64,000 bases of DNA from Xenorhabdus kozodoii (GCF_002632875.1 NZ_NJCX01000010.1:1-64000), one strand, 5' to 3'; counted from the first letter of the stretch, positions 43,480 to 54,019 are shown. Notes: a model not told the origin generated them from the letters alone. Program-made: numbers and translations.

Positions 43480-43506
43480 AAAAAAGCACCTCCAGGGTGC
43501 TTTTTT
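43480..43506 (+). terminator. Terminator after cysK
   Basis: AAAAAAGCACC pairs with GGTGCTTTTTT around TCCAG-type loop; strong U tract. Confidence 0.92.
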
Positions 43507-43828
43507 GTGCATCAGATCAAAGTTTAAAACTTTCCTAGATGATTTATTCAAGTAGCTTTAGTATTTAACCAGTAATTATTTTGATGCACGAAATTAATCG
43601 CCCAACAGGCAGGCAAAAGGTTATTCAACTAGCCCATTTATTTGGATAGCGTGTATTAACACCAAATCAACAATTGAGCGCATCAGATATGTTAATTTTT
43701 TGATAATGATTATTATAGTCCCACCAAATTTCAAGTTAAAATTAACAGAGCAATAACTTGAAAAAGCGAGGGAATACGCTTTATTTCATTATCATTTTAA
43801 TGGTTGTACAAGCTAAAGCGAATTCAAC

Positions 43829-43954
43829 GATACCCAATGGATTTCGAGTTGCAGCGTGAAAGCAAGAAACGTGTCCTCCGAGCGCATAGCCAGTCTAGGT
43901 GACCAAGGTACATGAGCTAGCCAGCAAAGCAGCAACTTGAAAGATCAAGGGCAT
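43829..43954. repeat. Second-type palindromic repeat, about 125 bp
   Basis: It begins ATACCCAATGGATTTCGAG and ends GCAACTTGAAAGATCAAGG, with related inverted ends but an interior unlike the 105-bp family. I recognise this type as a dispersed repeat of Photorhabdus and Xenorhabdus; only one copy is in the window. Confidence 0.6.
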
Positions 43955-44014
43955 GCACTAACTTTAGAATTCTCTTAGCTTATCGACGAATATTTAAGTT
44001 ATTGAGGAAATACT

Positions 44015-44272
44015 ATGTTCCAGCAAGAAGTGACTATTACTGCGCCAAACGGTCTTCACACTCGCCCTGCGGCACAATTTGTCAAAGAAGCAAAAGGCTT
44101 TGCTGCCGACATTACCTTAACGTCTGGGGACAAATCAGCCAGCGCAAAAAGCCTGTTCAAATTACAAACGCTGGGATTAACTCAAGGTACAGTAGTAACA
44201 ATTTCTGCTGAAGGCGAAGACGAGCAACGGGCTGTTGAACATTTAGTGAAATTGATGGGTGAATTGGAATAA
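44015..44272 (+). CDS. ptsH: PTS phosphocarrier HPr
   Basis: The protein has 85 residues. His15 in [18 protein letters not shown] accepts phosphate from enzyme I; the Ser46 region is [15 protein letters not shown]. It passes phosphate to sugar-specific EIIA proteins including Crr. Confidence 0.97.
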   Translation: MFQQEVTITAPNGLHTRPAAQFVKEAKGFAADITLTSGDKSASAKSLFKLQTLGLTQGTVVTISAEGEDEQRAVEHLVKLMGELE

Positions 44273-44310
44273 TCGTCCGTTCAATCAAGCCAATCTATTT
44301 CATTCAGCTC

Positions 44311-44337
44311 ATCCCCAGGGCGATAGAATCTGGGGAT
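44311..44337. repeat. Hairpin between ptsH and ptsI
   Basis: ATCCCCAG (44311-44318) pairs perfectly with CTGGGGAT (44330-44337). There is no T run, so it may be an RNA-processing or attenuating structure rather than a terminator. Confidence 0.6.
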
Positions 44338-44398
44338 ATTTAGGCTCTCCCCTTGAAGGCTTAATGAAAGATAATCACCCGCAGTAAGGTCATATAAT

Positions 44399-46126
44399 AT
44401 GATTTCAGGCATCTTAGTATCACCAGGAATTGCTTTCGGTAAGGCGTTACTACTGAAAGAAGATCCCATCATTATCAATCATAAAAAAATTACTCCTGAA
44501 CTTGTCGAACAAGAAATTTCCCGCTTTAAGCAAGGCCGTGACAAAGCGTCCGCACAGTTAGAAACCATTAGAGAAACAGCCGAAAAAAATCTGGGTGCAG
44601 AAAAGGCCGAAATTTTCGAAGGCCATATTATGTTGCTGGAAGATGAAGAGCTAGAGCAGGAAATTATCACGCTGATTAAAAAAAATCTGTTAGCAGCAGA
44701 TGCAGCCGTTCATTCCGTTATTGAAGATCAAGCTAAAGCATTAGAAGAACTGGATGATGAATATTTGAGAGAGCGAGCCGCCGATGTCCGTGATATTGGT
44801 AAGCGCTTACTGAAAAATATTCTCGATATGCCAATTATCGACTTAGGTTCCATTAATGAAGAAGCCATCCTAGTTGCCAATGACCTGACCCCCTCAGAAA
44901 CCGCACAACTCAATTTGGATAAGGTGCTGGGGTTCATCACTGATCTTGGTGGCCGAACGTCTCACACCTCCATTATGGCTCGCTCTCTGGAATTGCCAGC
45001 GATTGTGGGTACAACCAACGCGACCAAACAAATTCAAAATGGCAGTTTTCTGATTCTGGATGGAGTCAATAACCACATTTATGTCGACCCATCTGATACC
45101 GAAATCGAGAAACTGAAAGCAGCGAAAAGCGAGTATCTGACAGAAAAAGCGGAACTGGCGAAGCTGAAAGACTTACCCGCCATCACATTAGATGGTCACC
45201 AAGTTGAAGTTTGCGCCAATATCGGTACGGTGCGTGACATCCAAGGCGCTGAACGCAATGGTGCCGAAGGTATCGGTTTATACCGGACTGAGTTCCTGTT
45301 TATGGATCGCGATTCCCTGCCAACGGAAAACGAACAATTCGAGGCCTATAAAGCCGTTGCAGAAGCCGTTGGCAACCAAGCTGTCATTGTCCGTACCATG
45401 GACATTGGGGGAGATAAAGACCTGCCTTACATGAATCTGCCAAAAGAAGAGAACCCATTCCTTGGCTGGCGCGCGATCCGTATTTGCCTTGATCGTAAAG
45501 AGATCTTACATTCTCAATTACGTGCTATCCTCAGGGCTTCTGCATTTGGTAAACTTCGCATTATGTTCCCAATGATTATTTCAGTTGAAGAAATACGGGA
45601 ATTAAAAGCTGAGCTTACGTTACTCAAAGCGCAGTTACGCAATGAAAACAAGGCATTTGATGAATCGATTGAAGTTGGCATCATGGTAGAAACGCCTGCT
45701 GCTGCAACCATTGCTCATCATCTTGCAAAAGAAGTTGACTTTTTTAGTATTGGGACAAACGATCTAACTCAGTATACTCTTGCGGTAGACCGTGGTAATG
45801 AGCTGATTTCTCATCTCTACAACCCAATGTCACCAGCAGTGTTGAGCTTAATCAAACAGGTTATTGATGCCTCACACGCAGAAGGTAAGTGGACTGGCAT
45901 GTGTGGAGAGCTTGCCGGTGATGAGCGCGCCACGTTATTGCTCTTGGGCATGGGGTTGGATGAATTCAGCATGAGTGCAATATCAATTCCACGCATTAAG
46001 AAGATCATCCGTAATACTCATTACGATGATGCAAAAGCACTGGCAGAGCAAGCCTTAACTCAGCCAACAGCAAAGGAATTGATGGATTTGGTTGACACCT
46101 TTACCAGAGAAAAAACACTCTGCTAA
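44399..46126 (+). CDS. ptsI: PTS enzyme I
   Basis: The protein has 575 residues. The phosphorylated His is in [19 protein letters not shown] near residue 189; the PEP-binding barrel contains [23 protein letters not shown] and the active Cys in [11 protein letters not shown]. It starts the PTS phosphate chain from PEP. It lies 126 bases behind ptsH, more than in E. coli. Confidence 0.97.
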   Translation: MISGILVSPGIAFGKALLLKEDPIIINHKKITPELVEQEISRFKQGRDKASAQLETIRETAEKNLGAEKAEIFEGHIMLLEDEELEQEIITLIKKNLLAADAAVHSVIEDQAKALEELDDEYLRERAADVRDIGKRLLKNILDMPIIDLGSINEEAILVANDLTPSETAQLNLDKVLGFITDLGGRTSHTSIMARSLELPAIVGTTNATKQIQNGSFLILDGVNNHIYVDPSDTEIEKLKAAKSEYLTEKAELAKLKDLPAITLDGHQVEVCANIGTVRDIQGAERNGAEGIGLYRTEFLFMDRDSLPTENEQFEAYKAVAEAVGNQAVIVRTMDIGGDKDLPYMNLPKEENPFLGWRAIRICLDRKEILHSQLRAILRASAFGKLRIMFPMIISVEEIRELKAELTLLKAQLRNENKAFDESIEVGIMVETPAAATIAHHLAKEVDFFSIGTNDLTQYTLAVDRGNELISHLYNPMSPAVLSLIKQVIDASHAEGKWTGMCGELAGDERATLLLLGMGLDEFSMSAISIPRIKKIIRNTHYDDAKALAEQALTQPTAKELMDLVDTFTREKTLC

Positions 46127-46171
46127 AAATTAGCCAGAATACGGTCCCATTAAACAATTAGGAGAAGATTC

Positions 46172-46681
46172 ATGGGTCTGCTTGATAAATTAAAATCTCT
46201 GGTTTCAGACGATAAAAAGAACAGCGGCAGTATTGAAATTATCGCCCCATTGTCAGGTGAGATAGTCAATATCGAGGATGTTCCAGATGTTGTTTTCGCC
46301 GAAAAAATCGTTGGTGATGGTATCGCCATCAAACCAACTGGCAACAAAATTGTCGCTCCTGTTGATGGCACCATTGGTAAGATCTTCGAAACTAACCATG
46401 CTTTTTCTATCGAATCTGATAGTGGCATTGAGCTATTCGTTCATTTTGGTATTGATACTGTTGAACTAAAAGGTGAAGGCTTTAAACGCATTGCCGAAGA
46501 AGGTCAACGAGTACAAAAAGGCGATTTGGTTTTAGAGTTTGATCTCGCATTTCTGGAAGAAAGGGCTAAATCAACTTTAACGCCTGTCGTAATTTCTAAC
46601 ATGGACGAAATTAAAGAATTAACGAAAGTAAGCGGATCAGTCGTCGTAGGTGAATCAGTCATCATGCGAATCAAAAAGTAA
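46172..46681 (+). CDS. crr: PTS glucose-specific EIIA component (Crr)
   Basis: The protein has 169 residues. The active His90 is in [19 protein letters not shown], with the second His in [13 protein letters not shown]. Besides sugar uptake, it controls adenylate cyclase and inducer exclusion. It follows ptsI by 45 bases. Confidence 0.97.
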   Translation: MGLLDKLKSLVSDDKKNSGSIEIIAPLSGEIVNIEDVPDVVFAEKIVGDGIAIKPTGNKIVAPVDGTIGKIFETNHAFSIESDSGIELFVHFGIDTVELKGEGFKRIAEEGQRVQKGDLVLEFDLAFLEERAKSTLTPVVISNMDEIKELTKVSGSVVVGESVIMRIKK

Positions 46682-46878
46682 CAGATAAAGTCATTGGGGG
46701 GATATTTCCCTCTTTTTCTGTTAGCCGATTTATTTTAATTGATGTACTGCTTGGGAATCGCCACTGCTTTATCAGGCTAGCCAGTAAACTATCTGATAAA
46801 ACAGGGCGATTTTTTATGGATAAGCCAAAGCTACCGCTTAAAATTATGGCGACGCAAGCAAAAAAGGTGAAAGAAAGG

Positions 46879-47760
46879 TTAATTAAATACCCCAGTAGAT
46901 AAATATCTGTCACCACGATCACAAATAATCGCGACAATAACTGCACCAGGATTTTCGGCTGCGATGCGTAATGCCCCAGAAACTGCCCCACCAGAACTGA
47001 CACCACAGAAAATGCCCTCCTTTTGCGCCAACAAACGCATGGTATTTTCCGCTTCCATTTGAGTGATATCCAGGATCTGATCCACCAACTCTTTCTGATA
47101 AATTTGAGGCATATAGGCCGGGGACCAACGACGAATACCCGGAATGTGGCTATTTTCCGCAGGTTGCAATCCCGTGATGTTTACCTTGTCTGACTGAGAT
47201 TTCAGATAGCGGCCGACACCCGTAATCGTGCCGGTTGTTCCCATACTGGAAACAAAGTGCGTGATCCGTCCTTGGGTTTGCCGCCAAATTTCCGGGCCAG
47301 TCGTATTGAAATGGGCCAGTGGGTTATCCGTATTATTAAATTGGTCCAGAACTTTTCCTTCTCCATTTTTCTCCATTTCTTTCGCCAAATCCCGCGCCCC
47401 TTCGATTCCTAACGCCTTACTGACCAAAATTAATTCAGCACCGTAAGCCCGCATTGATGCTTGTCTCTCAAGGCTCATATTTTCAGGCATCAACAATTTT
47501 AAACGATATCCTTTTACTGCCGCGATCATCGCCAGTGCAATACCGGTATTGCCACTCGTTGCTTCAATCAGAACATCGCCGGGGGCAATTTCCCCACGCA
47601 ATTCAGCTTGCTGGATCATCGAAAGCGCGGCCCTGTCTTTCACGGAACCCGCAGGGTTATTGCCTTCCAGCTTTACCCAAATTTCCGCATCAACGCTTTT
47701 TGTCATTCGTTGTAATTTTACCAGTGGTGTATTACCTATAAATTCTGCCAAGATTGCCAC
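46879..47760 (-). CDS. cysM: Cysteine synthase B
   Basis: The protein has 293 residues. IGNTPLVKLQRM, NNPAGSVKDRAAL with the PLP lysine, [19 protein letters not shown] and SSMGTTGTITGVGRYL identify CysM, which also uses thiosulfate. The GTG at 47760 gives exactly the E. coli N-terminal length, so I prefer it to the TTG at 47796. The last residues end earlier than in E. coli. It is separated from cysA by 138 bases and an apparent terminator. Confidence 0.93.
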   Translation of the reverse strand: MAILAEFIGNTPLVKLQRMTKSVDAEIWVKLEGNNPAGSVKDRAALSMIQQAELRGEIAPGDVLIEATSGNTGIALAMIAAVKGYRLKLLMPENMSLERQASMRAYGAELILVSKALGIEGARDLAKEMEKNGEGKVLDQFNNTDNPLAHFNTTGPEIWRQTQGRITHFVSSMGTTGTITGVGRYLKSQSDKVNITGLQPAENSHIPGIRRWSPAYMPQIYQKELVDQILDITQMEAENTMRLLAQKEGIFCGVSSGGAVSGALRIAAENPGAVIVAIICDRGDRYLSTGVFN

Positions 47761-47837
47761 AGCATTACCCAACCCAATTCGTATAAAAGTGAACAATCAA
47801 ATAATCATATTAAGGAAACTGTAGCAAGACATTAAGC

Positions 47838-47883
47838 AAAAAATCCCCGCCCCTGACATAACAGAGGAGACAAGGATTTTATA
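47838..47883 (-). terminator. Probable terminator after cysA
   Basis: On the minus strand AAAATCC and GGATTTTTT form the base of an imperfect hairpin with a T run. It would cut cysM from the cysPTWA transcript. Confidence 0.55.
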
Positions 47884-47898
47884 TAAAGATGAATTAAA

Positions 47899-48987
47899 TT
47901 AGGCAGATTCAGCAAGTCGCAAAACTTTTAATGGCAAATCCCCCGCATACAAACGAGCGCCTGTGCCACCAATAAAATAGTGACTTCCCCTCATCGGTAC
48001 AGACGAATCATCTTGCCAAATCACTGACAAGTACTCTTCCCCCCACCCTAGCGGCTGAACAGATAACAGGAAAAAATGACCACGCGGGCTAACTTCCACG
48101 ATTTGCACGGGCAAAGGGCAAGCCGATGTTTGTCTGGTACTGAGCACCATATCCCAAGGTCGGAAAAAAACATCCACGTTTCCTTGATGCAGCGGTGTGA
48201 TATTCAATGGAAAAATTTTCCCGCCAATCCAGAGTTGAGAGCCTTTAATTTCCCCATCCAGTTTGTTTATTTCCCCCATGAACTCAAGGACAAATCGACT
48301 TTCCGGCTCATGCCATACTTGCTGCGGAGTGCCGACCTGTTCAATGCGTCCTTGATTCATAAGTACCACCCTGTCAGCCACTTCCATTGCCTCTTCCTGA
48401 TCATGGGTGACAAAGACACTGGTGAACTTCAATTCTTCATGTAGCTGACGCAACCAACGACGTAATTCCATGCGAACCTGAGCATCTAATGCACCAAAAG
48501 GCTCATCCAACAAGAGGATCTGTGGCTCAACGGCCAATGCCCTTGCTAATGCCACTCGCTGTTTTTGCCCACCAGAAAGCTGCGATGGATAACGCTCTGC
48601 TAAATGGGAAAGTTGCACCATCTCCAGTAATGCCATGACCTTATCACGTAATGCCCCAGCACCGGGACGCTGGCGACGAGGAAGCACCGTCAGGCCAAAA
48701 GCCACATTATCAAATACCGTCATATGACGAAATAAGGCATAGTGCTGGAATACAAAGCCAACACGCCGATCTTTTGCATGTAGCCGGCTGACATCCTGCC
48801 CGTGGAATTTCAATTGGCCTGCACTCTGCTGCTCAAGCCCCGCGATGATCCTCAACAATGTTGTCTTACCAGAACCCGATGGGCCAAGCAGGGCGACCAT
48901 CTCACCAGATTCAATATCCAATGAAATTTCATTCAGTATCTGAGATCGACCAAAAGATTTACTGATTTTACTGATTTCAATACTCAT
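47899..48987 (-). CDS. cysA: Sulfate/thiosulfate ABC transporter ATPase CysA
   Basis: The protein has 362 residues. Walker A is GPSGSGKTT, the signature is [15 protein letters not shown], Walker B is [12 protein letters not shown] and the switch His is in [13 protein letters not shown]-terminal TOBE-like domain follows. It powers the CysTW permease and lies 14 bases behind cysW. Confidence 0.96.
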   Translation of the reverse strand: MSIEISKISKSFGRSQILNEISLDIESGEMVALLGPSGSGKTTLLRIIAGLEQQSAGQLKFHGQDVSRLHAKDRRVGFVFQHYALFRHMTVFDNVAFGLTVLPRRQRPGAGALRDKVMALLEMVQLSHLAERYPSQLSGGQKQRVALARALAVEPQILLLDEPFGALDAQVRMELRRWLRQLHEELKFTSVFVTHDQEEAMEVADRVVLMNQGRIEQVGTPQQVWHEPESRFVLEFMGEINKLDGEIKGSQLWIGGKIFPLNITPLHQGNVDVFFRPWDMVLSTRQTSACPLPVQIVEVSPRGHFFLLSVQPLGWGEEYLSVIWQDDSSVPMRGSHYFIGGTGARLYAGDLPLKVLRLAESA

Positions 48988-49001
48988 ATCCCGCTCCTAA
49001 C

Positions 49002-49847
49002 CTACCCTTGCTGGCGGCTTAAACGCCATTGCAATGCACTTTTGACAATCAGAGTCATAATCGCCATCACCGCCAATAAGGCCGCGGCCGTAAATGCGCC
49101 AACCGTGTTGTAATCTTGATATAACAGCTCAACCTGCAAAGGCAGCGTATAGGTTTCGCCGCGAATTGCCCCCGATACCACAGAGACAGCACCAAACTCC
49201 CCAATCGCCCGCGCATTGGTCAAAACAACACCATATAACAATGCCCAACGAATATTTGGCAACGTCACATGCCAGAACATCTTCCAGCCAGATGCACCCA
49301 ACAATACGGCGGCTTCATCTTCCTGATTGCCCTGGCTCAACATCACCGGCACCAGTTCACGGACAACAAACGGGCATGTTACAAATACCGTCACCAATAC
49401 CATGCCAGGCCATGAAAACATCAATTGGATATCATCATTCCCCAACCAACTTCCTAACCAACCATTGGCCCCATAAAACAGCAGATAAAGTAACCCCGCC
49501 ACCACTGGCGAAATCGCAAACGGAATATCAATTAATGTCAGCAATAATTGTCTGCCGGGAAATTGGAAACGTGTCACTAGCCATGCCGTCATCACACCAA
49601 AAACTAAATTAAGGGGGACAGTGATAAGTGCAATCATTACTGTCAACCAGATAGCATGCAGCATATCGGGATCGAAAAGGTTTTGGGCAACCCTATCGAT
49701 ACCTTGAGAAAAGGCAGTCAGGAAAATCCATGCTATCGGTATGACCAACAATAGAGCGGAAAAAAATACACCCGTACCAATCAGTAACCATTTTCCCCAA
49801 TTTATAGCGGGACGTTGTGCCACTGTGTATGTGGATAATTCCGTCAT
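49002..49847 (-). CDS. cysW: Sulfate/thiosulfate ABC permease CysW
   Basis: The protein has 281 residues and six membrane segments. The EAA loop is EDEAAVLLGASGWKMFWHVTLPN. ATG 49847 overlaps the cysT stop (TGATG), so the two subunits are coupled. Confidence 0.95.
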   Translation of the reverse strand: MTELSTYTVAQRPAINWGKWLLIGTGVFFSALLLVIPIAWIFLTAFSQGIDRVAQNLFDPDMLHAIWLTVMIALITVPLNLVFGVMTAWLVTRFQFPGRQLLLTLIDIPFAISPVVAGLLYLLFYGANGWLGSWLGNDDIQLMFSWPGMVLVTVFVTCPFVVRELVPVMLSQGNQEDEAAVLLGASGWKMFWHVTLPNIRWALLYGVVLTNARAIGEFGAVSVVSGAIRGETYTLPLQVELLYQDYNTVGAFTAAALLAVMAIMTLIVKSALQWRLSRQQG

Positions 49848-50677
49848 CAATGTCCCCCTATCCGTTTGCCGAAACGGTTTTGCAATATATTGACGCTAAA
49901 CAACAATAATAACGATGCCGCGAGGATAACCGAAGCAATCGCACTGGCAGCCGGATAATCAAACTCTTGCAGGCGAACAAAGATCATTAAGGAGGCGACT
50001 TCGGTTTGCCAGGCAATATTGCCCGCAATGAAAATCACGGCACCAAATTCCCCCAAACTACGCGTAAAAGAGAGCACTGTTCCGGCAATGAGTGCCGGCG
50101 AAACCTCGGGTAAGATCACTCGTTGAAAAGTTTGCCAACGGCTTGCTCCCAATGTCTGTGCCGCCTCCTCATATTCAGGGCCTAACTCTTCAAGGACAGG
50201 CTGAACAGTGCGAACAACAAACGGCAGGCTGGTAAATGCCATTGCGACCGCAATGCCCAGCCCGGTATTCACGACTTTGATATCGAAATTGCCAAGCCAG
50301 GCACCATACCACCCCGTTGCAGAAAAGAGGGTTGCCAGCGTTAAACCGGCGACGGCTGTCGGTAAGGCAAACGGCAAATCCATCAGACCATCCAGTAAAC
50401 TGCGTCCGGGGAATTGATAGCGCGTTAATATCCATGCCATTAACATGCCAAAAACCATATTGAACAAACTGGCAACGGCGGCGGCCAACAATGTCACTTT
50501 ATAAGCCGCAACAACCTGCGGATTGATGATAACTTGCCAATATTGTTCCCATGTCATACTGGAAAGTTGTACTACCAAGGCGCTTAATGGCAACAACAAA
50601 ATAAGGCAGACATAAAACAGGCTACAACCTAAACTCAGCCCAAATCCGGGCAAGACACGTTTGCTGGATATCCACAT
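49847..50677 (-). CDS. cysT: Sulfate/thiosulfate ABC permease CysT (CysU)
   Basis: The protein has 276 residues and six membrane segments; the EAA loop is EYEEAAQTLGASRWQTFQRV, and FTRSLGEFGAVIFIAGN is typical of the family. The start overlaps the cysP stop. Confidence 0.95.
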   Translation of the reverse strand: MWISSKRVLPGFGLSLGCSLFYVCLILLLPLSALVVQLSSMTWEQYWQVIINPQVVAAYKVTLLAAAVASLFNMVFGMLMAWILTRYQFPGRSLLDGLMDLPFALPTAVAGLTLATLFSATGWYGAWLGNFDIKVVNTGLGIAVAMAFTSLPFVVRTVQPVLEELGPEYEEAAQTLGASRWQTFQRVILPEVSPALIAGTVLSFTRSLGEFGAVIFIAGNIAWQTEVASLMIFVRLQEFDYPAASAIASVILAASLLLLFSVNILQNRFGKRIGGH

Positions 50678-51702
50678 TATTGACGCCCTTCTTTCAATAA
50701 CTGCTCAAGCGTGCCGCCCGTGTTGAAGTGAGTTTTCATCACTTGTGACCAACTACCGAATTGTTCTTCGAGGCGAAATAGTTTGGTTGCAGGAAAACGG
50801 GATTGCTGCGCTTTCATCACATCTTGATCAATCACCCGATAATTAAAACTGGCCATGATTTGCTGGGCTGCCGGACTATACAGATAATTTAAATACGCTT
50901 TGGCCACCGTCTCAGTACCGTTTTTCTCAACATTTTTATCCACCCAGGTCACAGGGAATTCAGCCAAAATATTCACCGGAGGCACAATAACCTGATAATT
51001 ATCTTCACCGTACTGTTTGCGAATGTTATTGACCTCAGATTCGAAGCTAATCAGCACATCCCCTATTCCCCGCTCAATAAAGGAAGTGGTTGCCCCACGA
51101 CCTCCGGTATCAAACACCGCTACATTCTGTAAAAAGCGCAACATCAGTTCGCGAGCCTGCGGATTTTTTTGCTGAAAAGCGCCCCATGCAGCCAAATAGG
51201 TATAACGTCCGTTACCTGATGTTTTGGGGTTTGGGAAAACCAACTGCACATCACTTCGTACCAAATCTTCCCAACTCTGGATATGTTTGGGATTGCCTTT
51301 GCGTACCAGAAAAGCCATTGTGGAATAGTATGGAGAGCTGTTATTCGGCAAACGCTGCTGCCAGTCGGCGGGAATAAGATTGCCACGGTCGTGCAAGATC
51401 TGAATATCCGTGACCTGGTTATAAGTAACAACATCCGCACGCAATCCATGCAAAATAGCCAACGCCTGTTTCGATGAGCCAGCATGGGACTGTTTGATGG
51501 TCAATTTATCCTGCGGGTTCTGTTCATTCCATTGTTTTTCAAATTTCGGATTCAGGCTCAAGAACAGTTCTCGTCCAATATCGTAAGAACTATTCAACAA
51601 CTCAACAGCCAAGGCGCCAGCGCTATAAGCATTGAGACAAGCAAAAAACAACAGGCTAATCACACCGCTTAATAATTTATTTTTTATTGCCACTATTTTC
51701 AT
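50677..51702 (-). CDS. cysP: Thiosulfate/sulfate-binding protein CysP
   Basis: The protein has 341 residues: signal peptide of about 33 residues ending SAGALA, mature start [15 protein letters not shown], then [33 protein letters not shown] and [14 protein letters not shown], the oxyanion-binding loops. It is periplasmic and first in the cysPTWA operon. CysB control is expected from the family; I cannot point to a definite CysB site. Confidence 0.93.
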   Translation of the reverse strand: MKIVAIKNKLLSGVISLLFFACLNAYSAGALAVELLNSSYDIGRELFLSLNPKFEKQWNEQNPQDKLTIKQSHAGSSKQALAILHGLRADVVTYNQVTDIQILHDRGNLIPADWQQRLPNNSSPYYSTMAFLVRKGNPKHIQSWEDLVRSDVQLVFPNPKTSGNGRYTYLAAWGAFQQKNPQARELMLRFLQNVAVFDTGGRGATTSFIERGIGDVLISFESEVNNIRKQYGEDNYQVIVPPVNILAEFPVTWVDKNVEKNGTETVAKAYLNYLYSPAAQQIMASFNYRVIDQDVMKAQQSRFPATKLFRLEEQFGSWSQVMKTHFNTGGTLEQLLKEGRQ

Positions 51703-51965
51703 CTAACACCTTACTCATCACGCTATTTGACAACAATTTCTCTACTGTATCCAGAATCTTTATAACAGGGTAGTTTACTAGCCTCTGTTTTATATACCGA
51801 ATTTTTATGAGAAATGATGAAAAGCGATAAGGTGCTGAAAATATCAAAATACAGGTGCCAACCACTTTTTAACGACCTAAAGCGGTTTGAACGCTGGCAC
51901 CCTGTATTCATCAGGCAGGCGGATTAAAAGATTATTGACTTGCTATAAAAATTTTTTAAGGGTTC
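51703..51965. other. Upstream region of cysP
   Basis: With the adjoining MITE this makes a gene-free stretch of 368 bases. It must hold the cysP promoter; small open frames on both strands look like chance. Confidence 0.5.
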
Positions 51966-52070
51966 TATACCCGTCGTCTTTCAAGATGCGTCTTATATCT
52001 CCCCGCGTAGCGGGGAAATATAAGCACTCTCATTGGCTTGCAAACGGCAACTTGAAGTTGGATTGGTATA
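51966..52070. repeat. 105-bp palindromic repeat (IS630-type MITE), copy 4
   Basis: TATACCCGTCGTC... to ...TTGGATTGGTATA, nearly identical to copy 1. It abuts the stop codon of yfeY without any gap. Confidence 0.85.
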
Positions 52071-52694
52071 TCATGATTTCCAAATAATACGCGAAACTTT
52101 CCAATCCTTTAAAACATCATCAGAAGGCATTAATCCTTCAGGACCATTCCAATCTCCGGTAAAAACATAGCTGACATGCAGGCTTTGTGGCGCTGCGCAA
52201 ACGACTACAGGTTGCACAGTCACATTTTGAGAGCGCTGACATTTCCCAAAAGCCTGGTTATAAAGAGCGGAAAAAGGTGTGCCTATTTTTGTCCCCCAAA
52301 CGGTTTTCACCTCGTCATCCAATACATCAATACGATTAATTTTACCGTTGACCAGACCATGAAATTCCAGTTTCACCTGACCATCTTCCATCCCTTGGAC
52401 GATGCTCACTAACTTGCCATCTTGCATTTCCATACCACTACGCAGGCGATATTTACCTTCCAATCCCTTGTCGATCGCAGATTGAGTCATATCCGTCCGG
52501 TTATTGATTTTGCCTATTCCCTGCTCAGAAACGTTCAAGGAACTGCCAAACCAATTAAAAGGCGATAAAGCAGGCCATGACGCTCTTAATGTTCCAGCAC
52601 AGGCCGTCAATAAAAGTGAGCACCCTACCAGACTGCTGGCTGCCATCACTCTCTTCTGTTTAAAACCGAAATTAAATACACAAAATTTATCCAT
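52071..52694 (-). CDS. yfeY: RpoE-regulated lipoprotein YfeY
   Basis: The protein has about 207 residues. A basic stretch and hydrophobic segment end in the lipobox LLLTAC; the rest (FNWFGSSLNVSEQGIGKIN, YRLRSGMEM, GEWRGPEG-like GDWNGPEGLMPSDD, WKVSRIIW) matches E. coli YfeY as I remember it. The N-terminus before KQKRVMAASSL is longer than usual, so an inner ATG is possible. A sigma-E-like promoter lies upstream. Confidence 0.85.
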   Translation of the reverse strand: MDKFCVFNFGFKQKRVMAASSLVGCSLLLTACAGTLRASWPALSPFNWFGSSLNVSEQGIGKINNRTDMTQSAIDKGLEGKYRLRSGMEMQDGKLVSIVQGMEDGQVKLEFHGLVNGKINRIDVLDDEVKTVWGTKIGTPFSALYNQAFGKCQRSQNVTVQPVVVCAAPQSLHVSYVFTGDWNGPEGLMPSDDVLKDWKVSRIIWKS

Positions 52695-52741
52695 CACTGT
52701 TTTCTTACCCTTGGCTCTCTGAAATTGTCACTTGCTCTCTA

Positions 52742-52769
52742 TCAGACCACACTCTGAGAAAATCATTCC
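52742..52769 (-). promoter_or_regulatory. Possible sigma-E promoter of yfeY
   Basis: On the minus strand GGAATGA (52769-52763) and TCTGA (52746-52742) are separated by 16 bases, as in the GGAACTT-N16-TCTGA consensus. The -35 box is only partly matched. Confidence 0.4.
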
Positions 52770-52968
52770 ATTGTGAATAAACAAACCATTCATCAACAGA
52801 AACATAAAAATCACGTTTAGAAGATTTCATTTATTAAGTATTGCATATCTATTTATAAAATAAATTGTATGATTAAATAACATTATAATTTTTAAGCCAT
52901 TATTTGTTATTTACCTGAAAGTACTTATTTTAAAATTTAGTCAGATAATATCAATCAGGAGAAACATG

Positions 52969-53217
52969 ATGAACATTTCTTATCAATATTATGATTATGT
53001 TGATTACCATCAACCCTCTAATTTGATCGTATTAAAAGGAAAGACGACATCCTCTATACCTGAGCATTATTATCTATCTAAAGATAAGAATGGAAATATT
53101 AAAGTAATGCTTTACATTAACAATAAAAAACCCGCAATGCCAAAAAACCTCCTTGTGATAAAAAATCCCTATATCAGAAAATGGGTTCACTCCATTTATA
53201 CTTTATCAAAAAAGTAA
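52969..53217 (+). CDS. Small hypothetical protein
   Basis: The 82-residue protein is tyrosine- and lysine-rich (YQYYDYVDYHQ, EHYYLSKDKNGNIK) with no signal or membrane segment. It has a clear AGGAG site 7 bases before ATG 52969. It occupies the place of yfeX in E. coli, between yfeY and ypeA. I do not recognise a family. Confidence 0.6.
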   Translation: MNISYQYYDYVDYHQPSNLIVLKGKTTSSIPEHYYLSKDKNGNIKVMLYINNKKPAMPKNLLVIKNPYIRKWVHSIYTLSKK

Positions 53218-53277
53218 TAACTGGGAAAAATCCTGGCTAAATAGCACAATTCTATTTAGCCATTTCATATGGTATAT

Positions 53278-53700
53278 TTAATCAATAATCAATCGCTTAC
53301 TAAACATCACACTTTCCTGCTCCGAATAATCATACTCCATCTTTTCACACATACAGATTGTTGCATCATTCTCTTCTGGAACGATGATCAAAATATTAGG
53401 ACAACCTCTGGCTAATAATTTTTTTTCAAGGCGAGAGATTAATGCATTGGCTATTCCCCTGCCTCTAAATTCAGGGTGAACGCCCAGATAATAGGCATGG
53501 CCACGATGCCCATCATAACCGCCCATAACTGTACCAACCACTTCTCCTGCAACTTCAGCAACCAGAAATAAATCAGCGTCATGGGTGAGTTTACGCTCAA
53601 TATCTATTTCTGGATCATCACCCGTGTTGATCAAATCACAACGTTCCCAGAGTGTGATAACGGCTTCAAAGTCATCTTGCCGAAATACTCGAATTTCCAT
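53278..53700 (-). CDS. ypeA: GNAT family acetyltransferase YpeA
   Basis: The protein has 140 residues. The acetyl-CoA binding motif [20 protein letters not shown] and the start [22 protein letters not shown] match YpeA. The substrate is unknown. This is the last conserved core gene before the second satellite. Confidence 0.93.
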   Translation of the reverse strand: MEIRVFRQDDFEAVITLWERCDLINTGDDPEIDIERKLTHDADLFLVAEVAGEVVGTVMGGYDGHRGHAYYLGVHPEFRGRGIANALISRLEKKLLARGCPNILIIVPEENDATICMCEKMEYDYSEQESVMFSKRLIID

Positions 53701-54019
53701 AGTTAGTAAGCCTATTTAATAAGCAATTGAATCAATGTTAATTATCACTGCTTTTATTTTGGAATCAATATGAAAATGCGTTTACTGATACTAACAGGTA
53801 TACTGCGGATCTTCATAACTTAACCAAAATGAAAACAGAAATGAATACACCTAATATATATTAGTTTCATATTTCGGTGTTTGTCGATGTTTATTTTTTT
53901 ATATAAAAATCAAATAATTAACAATCCAATCAACTGTATATTGTTCCAGTGCTTATTGACGTTTTCCTACTATTGCAACACACTACGTATAAACATTTGT
54001 ATAAATATATTGGGTGATC
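53701..54019. other. Core/island junction before integrase 2
   Basis: The region has no gene and no tRNA. The left attachment site of the second satellite should be here, but I could not define a core with confidence. Confidence 0.5.

Larger units (their letters stand above)
43447..44014. other. cysK-ptsH intergenic region
   Basis: The region has no gene in 568 bases. It contains the cysK terminator, an AT-rich stretch, a second-type palindromic repeat (43829-43954) and the ptsH promoter and ribosome site. Confidence 0.6.

Noticed and set aside
46690-46720. GGGA/TCCC hairpin with T run after crr
   Set aside because: Only four base pairs; termination of the pts operon here is likely but not shown by this structure.
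46816-46902. A 28-codon frame (MDKPKLPLKIMATQAKK) between crr and cysM
   Set aside because: No ribosome site, and it overlaps the 3' end of cysM on the other strand.
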